From NCBI GenBank assembly GCA_963745405.1, contig CAVUWY010000002.1, forward strand, positions 2,480,001 to 2,544,000: 64,000 bases of DNA. The letters run 5' to 3'. The first letter of the stretch is position 1, and each line of letters starts with the position of its first letter. Both the position numbers and the translations under genes were made by a program. Source of the DNA: C-114 sp963745405. Its GTDB lineage: Bacteria > Chloroflexota > Limnocylindria > Limnocylindrales > CSP1-4. Shown piece after piece: positions 28,812 through 37,732 of the stretch. A model generated the notes under the pieces. It was not told the origin of the DNA. It saw only the letters and a list, made by a program, of their open reading frames with translations, and ran no database searches.

Positions 28812-30225
28812 CGGGGCTCCCGTCCTGCCTCCCCTCGACGTCGATGGCGATCGACTCCTCCGTCAGGCCGTCGTCTTCGGGCGGACGCTGCGGGCGGCCG
28901 GGCTTTCGGTCGATCTCGGTGCGGCGATCGACTTCGCGAGAGCCCTGACCCTTGTCGACATCGGCGACCGCGAACAGGTCCGGGCGGCAGGCGAGGCGCT
29001 CTTCGTCCGCCGCCGCGACGACCGCGAGCCGTACGACGTGGCCTTCGACCGCTTCTGGCGCCGGCGGGGGGCGCCGCTCTCCGGCGAGCTGCCGCCGATG
29101 GAGACGGCCATCGAGGACTTCATCGACCCGGACGCGGAGTCGAATGCCGATGGCGAGGGCACGACCGACGGTGAGGACGAGCGGTCGGCCCTCGTCCGCT
29201 CGAGCGGGATGCCGGAACCGGGCGGCGACGACGGCGATGAAGGCGACGAGGTCGAGGGCTTCATCATCGCCCCGGATGCCTACTCGGCGGCCGAGGTCCT
29301 CCGCCATCGCGAGTTCGACCGGATGACGGCCGACGAGCTGCGCGACGCCGAGCGACTCATCGACCTCCTGGCTCCCCGGCTCGAGACCCGCCGGACCCGC
29401 CGCCAGGAGCTCCATCACCGCGGTCGTCGAGTCGCTCCGCGGGCGATGTTGAGGCGCAATCTCGCCACCGGTGGCGAGGCCCTCGACTGGGTCTGGAGCC
29501 GGCCGACCCGGCGGCCGCGCCAGATCGTCGTCCTGTGCGACATCAGCGGCTCGATGGAACGCCAGTCGCGCCTCCTGCTCCGGTTCATCCAGGCGCTCGC
29601 CGCCTCGAATCGGGTGCGGACCGAGTCGTTCGTCTTCGGGACGCGCCTGACGCGGGTCACCCGCCTCCTCCGCGAGCGCGATCGCGACGCGGCCCTCCGC
29701 CAGGTCGCCGACGCGGTGACCGACTGGGCCGGTGGGACGCGGATCGGCGACTCGTTCCGCGACTTCAACCTGCGCTGGGCCCGCCGCGTGCTGCGGACGA
29801 GCGGCATCGTCATCGTCATCTCGGACGGCTGGGATCGGGGCGACCCGGCCCTCGTCGCGGCCGAGACGGCTCGCCTCCAGCGCAACTGCCATCGGCTCAT
29901 CTGGCTCAATCCGCTGGCCGGCGCCGAGGGCTACGAACCCCTGGCCGCCGGGATGAAGGCCGCCTTCCCGTACATCGACGATTTCGTCGCCTCGGGCACG
30001 CTCGGCAGCCTCGAGCGGCTCGGGGCGCTCCTCGCCGGCGGTTCGAGCCCCCACGAACGGCTCGCCGGACGGCCCCGCCTCGTCGGCGTCGGCGCGCCGG
30101 GGCGGACCATCGGCTTCACTCGTCGGACGGGGACTCGGCCCGGCGCGGGGCGGATCGTCGCCGGTCCGCCACGGGCGGTGGATCGCGACGAAGGCGATCG
30201 GGCCTCGGCCCGGCCGCTCGCCTGA
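28804..30225 (+). CDS. coxE: VWA domain protein CoxE
   Basis: This 473-residue CoxE-like protein works with the CoxD ATPase in enzyme maturation. The C-terminal von Willebrand A domain has the metal-adhesion motif DISGS (246-250) and later ISDGWDRGD. The N-terminal ~240 residues are acidic in the middle (about 100-150). The GTG at 28804 was chosen because the longer frame from 28636 would lie inside coxD. A C-terminal Arg/Pro tail of ~50 residues is not typical. The gap to the XdhC gene is ten bases. Confidence 0.92.
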   Translation: MADGAPVLPPLDVDGDRLLRQAVVFGRTLRAAGLSVDLGAAIDFARALTLVDIGDREQVRAAGEALFVRRRDDREPYDVAFDRFWRRRGAPLSGELPPMETAIEDFIDPDAESNADGEGTTDGEDERSALVRSSGMPEPGGDDGDEGDEVEGFIIAPDAYSAAEVLRHREFDRMTADELRDAERLIDLLAPRLETRRTRRQELHHRGRRVAPRAMLRRNLATGGEALDWVWSRPTRRPRQIVVLCDISGSMERQSRLLLRFIQALAASNRVRTESFVFGTRLTRVTRLLRERDRDAALRQVADAVTDWAGGTRIGDSFRDFNLRWARRVLRTSGIVIVISDGWDRGDPALVAAETARLQRNCHRLIWLNPLAGAEGYEPLAAGMKAAFPYIDDFVASGTLGSLERLGALLAGGSSPHERLAGRPRLVGVGAPGRTIGFTRRTGTRPGAGRIVAGPPRAVDRDEGDRASARPLA

Positions 30226-30235
30226 GGAGACCACG

Positions 30236-31354
30236 ATGCGCGAACTCGTCGAGACGCTGAGCGAATGGCAGGCGGCCGGGGTGCCGACCGGCCGCGCCGT
30301 CGTCATCCGCTCGTTCGGGTCGGCGCCGCGCCCCGAGGGTGCCGTCCTCCTCGGGGCGGCCGACGGCCGCATCGCCGGCTCGGTCAGCGGCGGCTGCGTC
30401 GAGGGCGCTGCCTACGAGGAGATCGAGCGGGCCCAGCGCGACGGCCACGACAGGGTGATCCGCTACGGGATCAGCGACGAGCAGGCCTGGGACGTCGGCC
30501 TCGCCTGCGGCGGGACCATCGACGTCCTCATCCAGCCGTCCGTGCCGGTGGCCTCGGCCGCGGCGGCCGCGGACCTCGAGCGTGGCACCGCCGTGGTCGT
30601 GCCACTCCCCGCCGATTCGCCGCCGCCCGTGTTCGGGCCGCACGAGCCCGGCGACGGGGCCGCTCCCGCCGAGCCACTCGTCGTCCGGGAGGACGGCCGA
30701 TTGACCGCCGCGGACGGCGGCCCCGCCACGACCGGCGACCCGGGCAACGACGCCGAGGTCGTCCGCGGCGCGCTCGACGCACTCGCCCGGGGAACGTCGC
30801 GGACGGTCAGCGCCGGCGACCACCAGTACTTCATCGAGGCGTTCCCGGTCCGCCCTCGTCTCGTCATCGTCGGTGCGGTCCAGGTCGCCATCCCCCTCGT
30901 CCGGATGGCCCGCGAGCTCGGCTTCGAGACGGTGGTCGTGGACGGCCGGCCGGCGTTCGCGACGGCGGAGCGGTTCCCCGACGTCGACCGGCTCGTCGTC
31001 GGCTGGCCGGACGAGGTCGCCGAGGAGATCGGCCTGGGGCCGGCGGATTCGGTCGCCGTCCTGAGCCACGACGTGAAGTTCGACGAGCCCGCCATCGTCG
31101 AGGCGCTGCGACGCGGCTGTCGCTATGTCGGGGCGGTCGGGTCGCGCAAGACCCAGGCCGACCGGCGGGCCCGGCTCCTGGAGGCCGGCCTCTCCGAGGC
31201 GGAACTGGCCCGGCTCCACGGCCCCATCGGGCTCGATCTCGGCGGCAAGGCCCCGTCGGAGATGGCCCTCGCGATCCTCGCCGAGGTGGTCGCCTCCCGC
31301 CACGGCGGGACCGGGGCGCCGTTGCTCGAACAGGCCACCCTCGTCGCGACCTGA
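30236..31354 (+). CDS. XdhC family Mo-cofactor insertion protein
   Basis: This 372-residue protein has the XdhC N-terminal domain (TGRAVVIRSFGSAPRPEGA; SVSGGCVEGA) and the C-terminal Rossmann domain (RLVIVGAVQVAIPLVRMARELGF; VGAVGSRKT; GLDLGGKAPSEMALAILAEV). XdhC proteins bind the molybdenum cofactor, have it sulfurated and hand it to xanthine-oxidase-family enzymes. The position after coxDE matches CoxF/CoxI. A second, different XdhC gene lies in the form I cluster at 46110. Confidence 0.92.
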   Translation: MRELVETLSEWQAAGVPTGRAVVIRSFGSAPRPEGAVLLGAADGRIAGSVSGGCVEGAAYEEIERAQRDGHDRVIRYGISDEQAWDVGLACGGTIDVLIQPSVPVASAAAAADLERGTAVVVPLPADSPPPVFGPHEPGDGAAPAEPLVVREDGRLTAADGGPATTGDPGNDAEVVRGALDALARGTSRTVSAGDHQYFIEAFPVRPRLVIVGAVQVAIPLVRMARELGFETVVVDGRPAFATAERFPDVDRLVVGWPDEVAEEIGLGPADSVAVLSHDVKFDEPAIVEALRRGCRYVGAVGSRKTQADRRARLLEAGLSEAELARLHGPIGLDLGGKAPSEMALAILAEVVASRHGGTGAPLLEQATLVAT

Positions 31355-31379
31355 TCCTGGACCCCGGGAGCCACCGCCG

Positions 31380-32777
31380 GTGACCGACCCCGCCAGGACG
31401 ACCGCGATCGTCCTCGCCGCCGGGAGCGCCTCGCGGTTCGGCGCCGTGAAGCTCCTCGCCCGGCTCGACGGCGTACCTCTCCTCGAGCGCGTCCTTGGGA
31501 TCGCCCGCGGGGCGGGCGTCCGCGAGATCGTCCTCGTGCTCGGCGACGCCGCTCCGGACCTCGAGTCGGCGATCGACCTCAGCGGCGTGCAGATCGTCCG
31601 CAACCCGCGTCCGGCCGATGGGCTGTCGAGCTCGCTCCGGCTCGGGCTGGCGGCCGTCCGGCCGGGCTCCGACGCGGCGCTCGTCCTCCTCGGCGACCAG
31701 CCGCTCGTCCGGACCGACGTCATCGCGATGCTCCTCGCCGCGCCGGTCCCGAGCGGCCGGTCGATCGTCGTTCCCCGCTACAGCGACGACGGGGCACTCA
31801 ACCCGGCGCTGCTCCTCCGCGCCGCGTGGCCGCTGGCGGAGGGGCTCACCGGTGACCGAGGGATGGGTCCTGTCATCCGTGCCAACCCCGAGCTCGTCGT
31901 CGACGTCCCGGTCGATGGCGACAACCCCGATGTCGACACGCCGGCCGATCTCGCCCTCGTCGAGTGGGCCCGTCGGGTCCGGGAGAACCGCGAGCAGGTC
32001 GACCGCGTTCGTGAGGTCGGCGATGGCGACTTCTATGCCTCCGGAACCTCGCTGTTCATCGCCGATCCGCGTCGGTCCGACGCGGACGACGCCACGCTCG
32101 CGGCCCTCCGCTCGATGGCCCGGCCTGGTGAGCGCTGGCTCGACGTGGGGGCCGGCGCGGGCCGCTACGCGCTCCCGCTGGCGCTGGCGGTCGCGCCCGG
32201 CGAGGTGACCGCGGTCGAGGTCTCGGCCGGCATGCTGTCCGCCCTTCGCGAGGGGATGCGGACGCACGGCATCGACAACGTCGGGGTCGTCGAGGGTAGA
32301 TGGCCGGCCGTCGCCGCCGAGACCGGAGCGGCTTTCGACGCCGCCCTCATCGCCCATGTCGGATACGACATCGAGTCGATCGGGCCATTCCTCGATGCGC
32401 TCGAAGGGGCGGCCACGACCTGCGTGGCGGTCATGATGGACCGGACTCCGGCCTCGATCGCCGAGCCGTTCTGGCCGCCGGTCCACGGGGAGCCGCGGAT
32501 CCCGCTGCCGGCGATGCCGGAGTTCGTCGCCCTCCTCCGCGCCCGCGGACGATCGCCCGAGGTGCGGCTCGTCGAGCGGACCGAGCGCGCCTACGTCGAT
32601 CGCGACCAGGCCCTCGGACTGCTCCGCCGCCAGACCTGGGTGCGCCCCGACAGCGACAAGGACCGCCAGCTCCAGGCGCTGCTCGACGAACGGGTCATCG
32701 AGCGGCCCGACGGGCGGATCGCCCTTCGCGACGCCCCCGAGCTCCAGGTCGGCCTCGTCACCTGGACGGCACGCTGA
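31380..32777 (+). CDS. Molybdopterin cytidylyltransferase-like domain fused to SAM methyltransferase
   Basis: This is a 465-residue two-domain protein. Residues ~1-200 are a MocA-type nucleotidyltransferase (IVLAAGSASRFGAVK; LLGDQPLV; ending DVDTPADLALVEWA), expected to make molybdopterin cytosine dinucleotide, the cofactor of CO dehydrogenase. Residues ~215-465 are a class I methyltransferase with motif I LDVGAGAGRYALPLA. The frame is continuous and no start-stop junction separates them, so this is a true fusion unless a base is wrong. The GTG start lies 25 bases after the XdhC gene. The methyl acceptor is unknown. Confidence 0.88.
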   Translation: MTDPARTTAIVLAAGSASRFGAVKLLARLDGVPLLERVLGIARGAGVREIVLVLGDAAPDLESAIDLSGVQIVRNPRPADGLSSSLRLGLAAVRPGSDAALVLLGDQPLVRTDVIAMLLAAPVPSGRSIVVPRYSDDGALNPALLLRAAWPLAEGLTGDRGMGPVIRANPELVVDVPVDGDNPDVDTPADLALVEWARRVRENREQVDRVREVGDGDFYASGTSLFIADPRRSDADDATLAALRSMARPGERWLDVGAGAGRYALPLALAVAPGEVTAVEVSAGMLSALREGMRTHGIDNVGVVEGRWPAVAAETGAAFDAALIAHVGYDIESIGPFLDALEGAATTCVAVMMDRTPASIAEPFWPPVHGEPRIPLPAMPEFVALLRARGRSPEVRLVERTERAYVDRDQALGLLRRQTWVRPDSDKDRQLQALLDERVIERPDGRIALRDAPELQVGLVTWTAR

Positions 32778-32929
32778 CCTCCGCGAGCGTGACCACTACC
32801 CGACGACAAACCCGCTGTTCGCCGCCGAGATGCTAGCGCTCCGATGCATCCACGCGCATCGCGGAAAAACAGGACGTCCCGACTGGTGGCAGCTGAGCCC
32901 TGGCTCCCTCCGGCCGGCGCGAGCGAGCC

Positions 32930-33640
32930 CTACAGGATGCCGGTGCTCAGGCCGCCGTCGACGTAGAGCTCGATCCCGTTCACCGAACGGTTCTCGAGGA
33001 GGAAGACGACGGCGCCGACGACGTCCTGCATCGTCGCCAGGCGGTTGATGGGCGTCCGGGCGGTGTTGGCCGCCACCGCGGCCTGGCGCTCCTCCCAGTA
33101 GGGGCTGTCGCCGACCACTCCGGGGTGGATCGAGTTGACGCGGATCGGCCGGAGCTCCGCCACGAGCGTCCGGGTGAGGCCCACGACGCCACCGTTCACG
33201 GTGCTGACGGTCGTCGAGCCGACGTACGGCCGTTCCTTGGCCACGCCGCCGAACAGGACGATCGCGGTCTCGTCGTCGAACCGCGGCGCGAGGGTGTGGA
33301 CGACCTCGGTATAACCGACGAGCTTGAGGGTGACGAGCCGCAGGCCGGCGGCGAGGTCGTAGTCGCGGACGGAGTTCGCGTCGCGGTCGATCGCCGCCAG
33401 GACGAGGTAGCGCACCGGCCCGACGTCGGCAAGGGCGGGGGCGATCGACTCCGGCTCCGCCAGGTCGAAGGTCAGGCCCCGGACGCGGCCCGGGACGGAC
33501 CGAACCGCTTCCGCGACGTGCTCGGGGTGCCGACCGGTAAGGATCACCTCACGGCCGGTCGCCGCATAGTGGCGGACGACCTCGAGCCCGATGGCCCGGG
33601 TCCCGCCGACGACGACGACCGCTCCGTCGTCCGACATCAT
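32930..33640 (-). CDS. SDR family protein with altered catalytic motif
   Basis: This 236-residue Rossmann-fold protein has a glycine-rich start (VVVVGGTRAIGLEVV) and a C-terminal NGIELYVDGGL typical of the short-chain dehydrogenase family. The catalytic YxxxK is replaced: the aligned stretch reads VSTVNGGVVGLTRTLVAEL, with Val for Tyr and Asn for Lys. It may therefore bind NAD(P)H without classic activity. GGAGGAG lies five bases before ATG 33640 (an ATG one codon later is also possible). Its start overlaps the end of the upstream bicupin gene by 92 bases. Confidence 0.82.
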   Translation of the reverse strand: MMSDDGAVVVVGGTRAIGLEVVRHYAATGREVILTGRHPEHVAEAVRSVPGRVRGLTFDLAEPESIAPALADVGPVRYLVLAAIDRDANSVRDYDLAAGLRLVTLKLVGYTEVVHTLAPRFDDETAIVLFGGVAKERPYVGSTTVSTVNGGVVGLTRTLVAELRPIRVNSIHPGVVGDSPYWEERQAAVAANTARTPINRLATMQDVVGAVVFLLENRSVNGIELYVDGGLSTGIL

Positions 33641-34547
33641 CGATCTCCTCCAGCGGCCTCGAGCGGGCCCACGTCGGAGCCCACCGGTAGGCATGGCGTG
33701 TCGGCGGCTGCGGAGCCTGTGTCTCGATCCAGCGGACGCGTTCGGTGCCCGTGTTGAAGAAGCCGTGCAGGCTACCGACGCCGGCGAAGACGACATCGCC
33801 GGGTCGCAGGACGTGGCGCTCGCCGTCGAGCTCGGCCTCGACCTCGCCGGCGAGGAAGAAGTAGCACTCCTCGAACGGATGGTCGTGGGCCTGGGCCGCG
33901 CCGCCGATCTCGTAGTCGACGGTGAACATCGTCAGGAGATCGGCCCCGAAGCCGCGGTCGACGAGCATCTTGACGCTGATCCCGCTGTAGGCGAGGAGGG
34001 CGGTGTCCATACCCGCCGGGGCACGACCTCGGGCGGGGTCGGCGACCATGAGCGCCTCCGCCTGTCGGGGAGTGCCGTCGTAGTGGCCGACGTACCGGGT
34101 GCTCGGATCGCGGAGGTCCGGCAGCTTCGCCTCCGCGTTGAGGACGCTCGGGTCGAGGGGCAGGCCGTCGAAGAAGGTGTCGCGACGGCCCGCGTCGGGA
34201 GCCAGGCGCTGGGGAGTGTTGACCGAGAGGAGGCGGACCTCCTCGGTCCCGGCATTCACGAGGGCGTGCCAGGTGCCGACTGTCATGAGGATGAAGTCGC
34301 CCGGCCGCAGACGGTGCACGCGACGGTCCAGCTCGACGATGAGTTCCCCGCCGAGGACGTAGAGGGCCTCCTCGAACGAGTGACGATGGCGGCCGAGCCA
34401 GCCCCCCGGGGAGAGGCGGGTCGCCGCCAGCTCGGTGTGGGTGGCGCCCGTGTCCCGCCCGATGAGCACCGTTCGCACGAGTCCGGACGACGTCGCCGAT
34501 GCCACCGGCGAGCCGGCGCTCCAATCGACCGCGGTGACGAGATGCAT
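33549..34547 (-). CDS. Bicupin (two-cupin-domain) protein
   Basis: This 332-residue protein has two cupin barrels. The first has HRHSFEEALYVLGGEL and GTWHAL; the second has HDHPFEECYFFLAGEVE and GSLHGF. Both keep the His-x-His, Glu and His metal ligands. It could be a metal-dependent dioxygenase, isomerase or aminohydrolase; the substrate is not evident. The start at 34547 has GGAG nine bases upstream. The last ~30 residues are Arg-rich and encoded over the start of the SDR gene, whose ribosome-binding site encodes LEE here. Confidence 0.82.
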   Translation of the reverse strand: MHLVTAVDWSAGSPVASATSSGLVRTVLIGRDTGATHTELAATRLSPGGWLGRHRHSFEEALYVLGGELIVELDRRVHRLRPGDFILMTVGTWHALVNAGTEEVRLLSVNTPQRLAPDAGRRDTFFDGLPLDPSVLNAEAKLPDLRDPSTRYVGHYDGTPRQAEALMVADPARGRAPAGMDTALLAYSGISVKMLVDRGFGADLLTMFTVDYEIGGAAQAHDHPFEECYFFLAGEVEAELDGERHVLRPGDVVFAGVGSLHGFFNTGTERVRWIETQAPQPPTRHAYRWAPTWARSRPLEEIDDVGRRSGRRRRRDPGHRARGRPPLCGDRP

Positions 34548-34560
34548 GGTCAGAGCTCCC

Positions 34561-35280
34561 TCAGCTCCGCGCTGACGGTGGTCGCGGATCCCAGTGATCG
34601 CCGTCGTCGGGGGCGTGACCGTCGAACGGCTGCCGGCCGAGGACGAACCAGATGCCGTGGATCGGCTCGTCGCCGACGTTCGCCAGGCGGTGGGGCACCG
34701 ACGAGTCGATCGAGATCGCGTCGCCCGGGCCGAGGACGTAGTCGTCGAAGCCGATCGTGACCTGGAGCGTGCCGCTGATAACGTAGCCCCACTCGTGACC
34801 TTCATGCCGCTGCGAGGTCATCGCCGGGCTCGACGCCCCACCGACGTCGTAGATCACGTGGAGGAAGTCGAGGCCGGGCGTCGAGGAGGAGGTGAGGCGC
34901 TCCCACACGACACCCGAGGCGAGCCGGATCCGCTTCCGGTCACCCGCCCGCTGGAGAGGGATGGGCGGCAGGCCGATGGTCGGCCCCTGGGACCGCCGGC
35001 CGTGCCCGCGTGCCGGACGGCGACCGTTGAAGAGGAGATCGTCGAGCGAGACGTCGAGCTCGGTCGCGATCGCATACAGGGTGCTGACCGACGGCATCGC
35101 CCGGCCCGTCTCGACCTGGGAGATGAGGCTCGGCGAGACGCCGAGTCGGTCGGCGAGGTCGCGGAGGCTCAATCCGTGGGCTCGCCGCTCGCGCCGGATG
35201 CGGTCGCCCATCCCGGGGTGGTCGATGGCGGCCGTCGTGCCCGACCGAGTCGCGCCCGTTCCCGTCTGCCTGGGGGCCAC
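34561..35280 (-). CDS. XRE-family regulator with C-terminal cupin domain
   Basis: This 239-residue regulator has an N-terminal helix-turn-helix (LSLRDLADRLGVSPSLISQVETGR) and a C-terminal cupin (HEGHEWGYVISGTLQV; VPHRLANVG) that should sense a small molecule. The GTG at 35280 has GAGAGG six bases upstream; ATG at MGDRIRRER is an alternative 23 codons in. It is followed 13 bases on by the bicupin gene and is divergent from the M24 operon, so it probably controls both. Two inverted repeats lie in the divergent region. Confidence 0.88.
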   Translation of the reverse strand: MAPRQTGTGATRSGTTAAIDHPGMGDRIRRERRAHGLSLRDLADRLGVSPSLISQVETGRAMPSVSTLYAIATELDVSLDDLLFNGRRPARGHGRRSQGPTIGLPPIPLQRAGDRKRIRLASGVVWERLTSSSTPGLDFLHVIYDVGGASSPAMTSQRHEGHEWGYVISGTLQVTIGFDDYVLGPGDAISIDSSVPHRLANVGDEPIHGIWFVLGRQPFDGHAPDDGDHWDPRPPSARS

Positions 35281-35315
35281 GCTCACCTCTCGCCTGTGCC
35301 GCTCCGGTGCTCGTA

Positions 35316-35333
35316 GTTTAAGCAGCGTTGAAC
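35316..35333. promoter_or_regulatory. Candidate operator at the XRE-cupin promoter
   Basis: GTTTAA-gcagc-GTTGAAC is an imperfect inverted repeat. It overlaps a minus-strand -10 box TAAACT (35320-35315) that would start a transcript about 28 bases before the GTG at 35280. Confidence 0.4.
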
Positions 35334-35374
35334 GGGCCGGACAAGGCCCGGTGAAGCTCCACCTGCCGGGCATT

Positions 35375-35408
35375 GTGCAGTGAAACTGGACGGCTTCTGC
35401 ACTACCAT
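35375..35408. promoter_or_regulatory. Candidate operator and -10 box of the M24 operon
   Basis: GTGCAG (35375-35380) and CTGCAC (35397-35402) form an inverted repeat whose arms are centred 22 bases apart, two helical turns. The right arm touches a plus-strand -10 box TACCAT (35403-35408) for the gene at 35481. The XRE-cupin protein is the obvious candidate to bind it. Confidence 0.45.
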
Positions 35409-35480
35409 TGGAGTCGGTCCTCGGGGCCCGTCGGCACGTTCCGCGGGCAGCGCACGGCACCGACCACGGAGGCGGGACGG

Positions 35481-36719
35481 ATGGCCAGGCCGATCGGCTC
35501 ACCGGGCTCCATGACGGTCGACTGGGAGGAGCGGGTCAACCCCGACCGGCTCCGGACCCATCGCCTCGCCCGCGCCCGGGCCGCCCTCGACGCCTCCGAG
35601 CTCGGCTCGATGCTCCTCTTCGACTTCAACAACATCCGCTACGTCACGAGCACCCATATCGGCGAGTGGGCCCGCGACAAGATGACCCGCTACGCCCTCC
35701 TGACTCGTGGCGGCGAGCCGCACCTCTGGGATTTCGGCTCGGCGGCCAAGCACCACCGCCTCTACTGCCCGTGGCTGCCGCCCGAGAACATCAACGGCGG
35801 GATGGTCGGACTGCGCGGTGCGGTCGCCCCCGACGCCGGTCTGTTCAGCCGGGCAGCCCGCGAGGTGGCGGGGATCCTGCGGTCGGAGGGCGTTGCCGAC
35901 ATGCCGCTCGGGGTCGACATCGTCGAGCCGCCGATGCTCGAGGCTCTCCACGACGAGGGGATCGTCGTTCGTGACGCCCAGCAGGTCATGCTCGACGCCC
36001 GCGAGGTCAAGTCGAGTGACGAGATCATGCTGCTCAACACCGCCTGCGCCATGGTCGACGGTGCGTACCAGCTCATCTCCGAACGCCTCAAGCCGGGTAT
36101 CCGCGAGAGCGAGCTCGTCGCCGAGGTCACGAAGTTCCTCTTCGACCTCGGGTCCGAGCACGTCGACAACATCAACGCCGTCTCGGGCGAGCGGTGCAGC
36201 CCGCACCCCCACGTGTTCAGCGACCGGATCATCCGGCCCGGCGACCAGGCGTTCTTCGACATCATCCAGACCTTCGTCGGCTACAAGACGTGCTACTACC
36301 GAACGTTCGTGGTCGGGCGGGCGTCGGACGCCCAGCGCGATGCGTACAAGCGGGCGCGCGAGTGGATCGACGCCTCGATCGAGCTCATGAGGCCCGGCGT
36401 CGGCACCGACCAGGTGGCGAAGGTCTGGCCCAAGGCCGAGGAGTTCGGCTTCTCGAGCGAGATGGAGTGCTTCGGCCTCCAGTTCGGGCATAGCGTCGGG
36501 CTGTTCCTCCACGAGCGGCCCATCATCAGCCGCCTCAATTCGCTCGACCATCCGGTCGAGATCAAGGAGGGGATGGTCATCGCCCTCGAGACCTACTGCC
36601 CGGCGTCGGACGGCTTCTCGGCCGCCCGGATCGAGGAGGAGGTCGTGGTGACAGCTGACGGACCGCAGATCATCACGAAGTTCCCGTCGGCCGAGCTGTT
36701 CGTGGCCAACCCGTACTGA
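35481..36719 (+). CDS. M24 family (Xaa-Pro peptidase/creatinase fold) protein
   Basis: This 412-residue protein has a creatinase N-terminal domain (residues ~1-180; LLFDFNNIRYVTSTHIGEW) and a pita-bread domain. Metal-site motifs FGHSVGLFLHE, ALETYCP and RIEEEVVV are present. However, the DxxxxxGYxsD pair reads D260...GYKTC271, with Cys for the second Asp, so the usual dinuclear site is altered. Members of this fold include peptidases, creatinase, ectoine hydrolase and DMSP lyase DddP; this one is not a standard Xaa-Pro dipeptidase. GGAGG is eight bases before the ATG. It leads an operon with E1 alpha/beta, two bases apart. Confidence 0.85.
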   Translation: MARPIGSPGSMTVDWEERVNPDRLRTHRLARARAALDASELGSMLLFDFNNIRYVTSTHIGEWARDKMTRYALLTRGGEPHLWDFGSAAKHHRLYCPWLPPENINGGMVGLRGAVAPDAGLFSRAAREVAGILRSEGVADMPLGVDIVEPPMLEALHDEGIVVRDAQQVMLDAREVKSSDEIMLLNTACAMVDGAYQLISERLKPGIRESELVAEVTKFLFDLGSEHVDNINAVSGERCSPHPHVFSDRIIRPGDQAFFDIIQTFVGYKTCYYRTFVVGRASDAQRDAYKRAREWIDASIELMRPGVGTDQVAKVWPKAEEFGFSSEMECFGLQFGHSVGLFLHERPIISRLNSLDHPVEIKEGMVIALETYCPASDGFSAARIEEEVVVTADGPQIITKFPSAELFVANPY

Positions 36720-36721
36720 CG

Positions 36722-37732
36722 ATGGCGACGACGGAGCGCCCGGACGAGATGGCGGTGGACCTCGACGCCCGCCTAGCGATGTACCGGACGATGGTCCGCT
36801 GTCGCCAGTTCGAGGAGCGCGCCCAGCAGCTCTTCTTCGAGGGCCTCGTCCGCGGCACGACCCACCTCGGCAACGGCCAGGAGGCGGTCGCCGCCGGGTT
36901 CGCCGCCGCGATGCGGGCCGACGACTACACGTTCTGCACCTACCGAGGCCACAACCACACCCTCGCCCGAGGAGTCCCGATGGCGCCGGTCTATGCCGAG
37001 CTCTTCGGGCGTGCCAGCGGCCTCATGGGCGGCAAGGGCGGCTCGATGCACCTGACGAGCGTCGAGCGGGGGGCGATGGGCTCGTACGCCATCGTCGGGG
37101 CCCACCTGCCGATCGCCGCCGGGGCCGCCTGGTCGGCCCAGTACCGCGGCTCGGGCCAGGTCGCCGTCTGCTTCTTCGGCGACGGGACGACGAACATCGG
37201 CTCGTTCCACGAAGCCCTCAACATGGCCGTCGTGTGGCGCCTGCCGGTCGTCTTCGTCTGCGAGAACAACCGCTACATGGAGTACACCCCGATCGAGGCG
37301 GTCACCGCGGTCGCCCGGCCGGCCGCCGACCGGGCCTCGGCCTACGGGCTCGAGCCGATCGTCGTCGACGGCAACGATGTCGACGCGGTCTACGGCGTCG
37401 CCCGGACCGCGATCGACCGAGCCCGGAACGGCGACGGGCCGTCGCTCGTCGAGGCCCTGACCTATCGCCACGGCGGTCACTCCCGGGCCGACCCCGGCAC
37501 GTACCGTCCCGACGACGAGGTCAAGGCGTGGCTCGCCCGCGACCCGCTCGTCATCGACCGCGCCCGCCTCCTCGACGCCGGGGCCGGCGAAGCCGCCCTC
37601 GCCGCCATCGAGGCCGAGGCGGGTGCGGAGGTCGCCGCTGCCGAGGCCGAGGCGAAGGCGGGTCCCGAACCGACGCTGGCCGATCTCGACCGCCAGGTCT
37701 GGAGCGACGGGGGCTCGTCATGGCGGAACTGA
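36722..37732 (+). CDS. Thiamine-diphosphate 2-oxoacid/acetoin dehydrogenase E1, alpha subunit
   Basis: This 336-residue E1 alpha subunit binds thiamine diphosphate through GDGTTNIGSFHEALN...CENN. It has the typical GTTHLGNGQEAVAAGF and TYRGHNHTLARG segments and an Ala/Glu-rich C-terminal helix. It resembles acetoin and pyruvate dehydrogenase E1 alpha. The beta gene overlaps by 13 bases. No E2 or E3 gene is nearby, so partners must lie elsewhere or the pair acts alone. Confidence 0.92.
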   Translation: MATTERPDEMAVDLDARLAMYRTMVRCRQFEERAQQLFFEGLVRGTTHLGNGQEAVAAGFAAAMRADDYTFCTYRGHNHTLARGVPMAPVYAELFGRASGLMGGKGGSMHLTSVERGAMGSYAIVGAHLPIAAGAAWSAQYRGSGQVAVCFFGDGTTNIGSFHEALNMAVVWRLPVVFVCENNRYMEYTPIEAVTAVARPAADRASAYGLEPIVVDGNDVDAVYGVARTAIDRARNGDGPSLVEALTYRHGGHSRADPGTYRPDDEVKAWLARDPLVIDRARLLDAGAGEAALAAIEAEAGAEVAAAEAEAKAGPEPTLADLDRQVWSDGGSSWRN

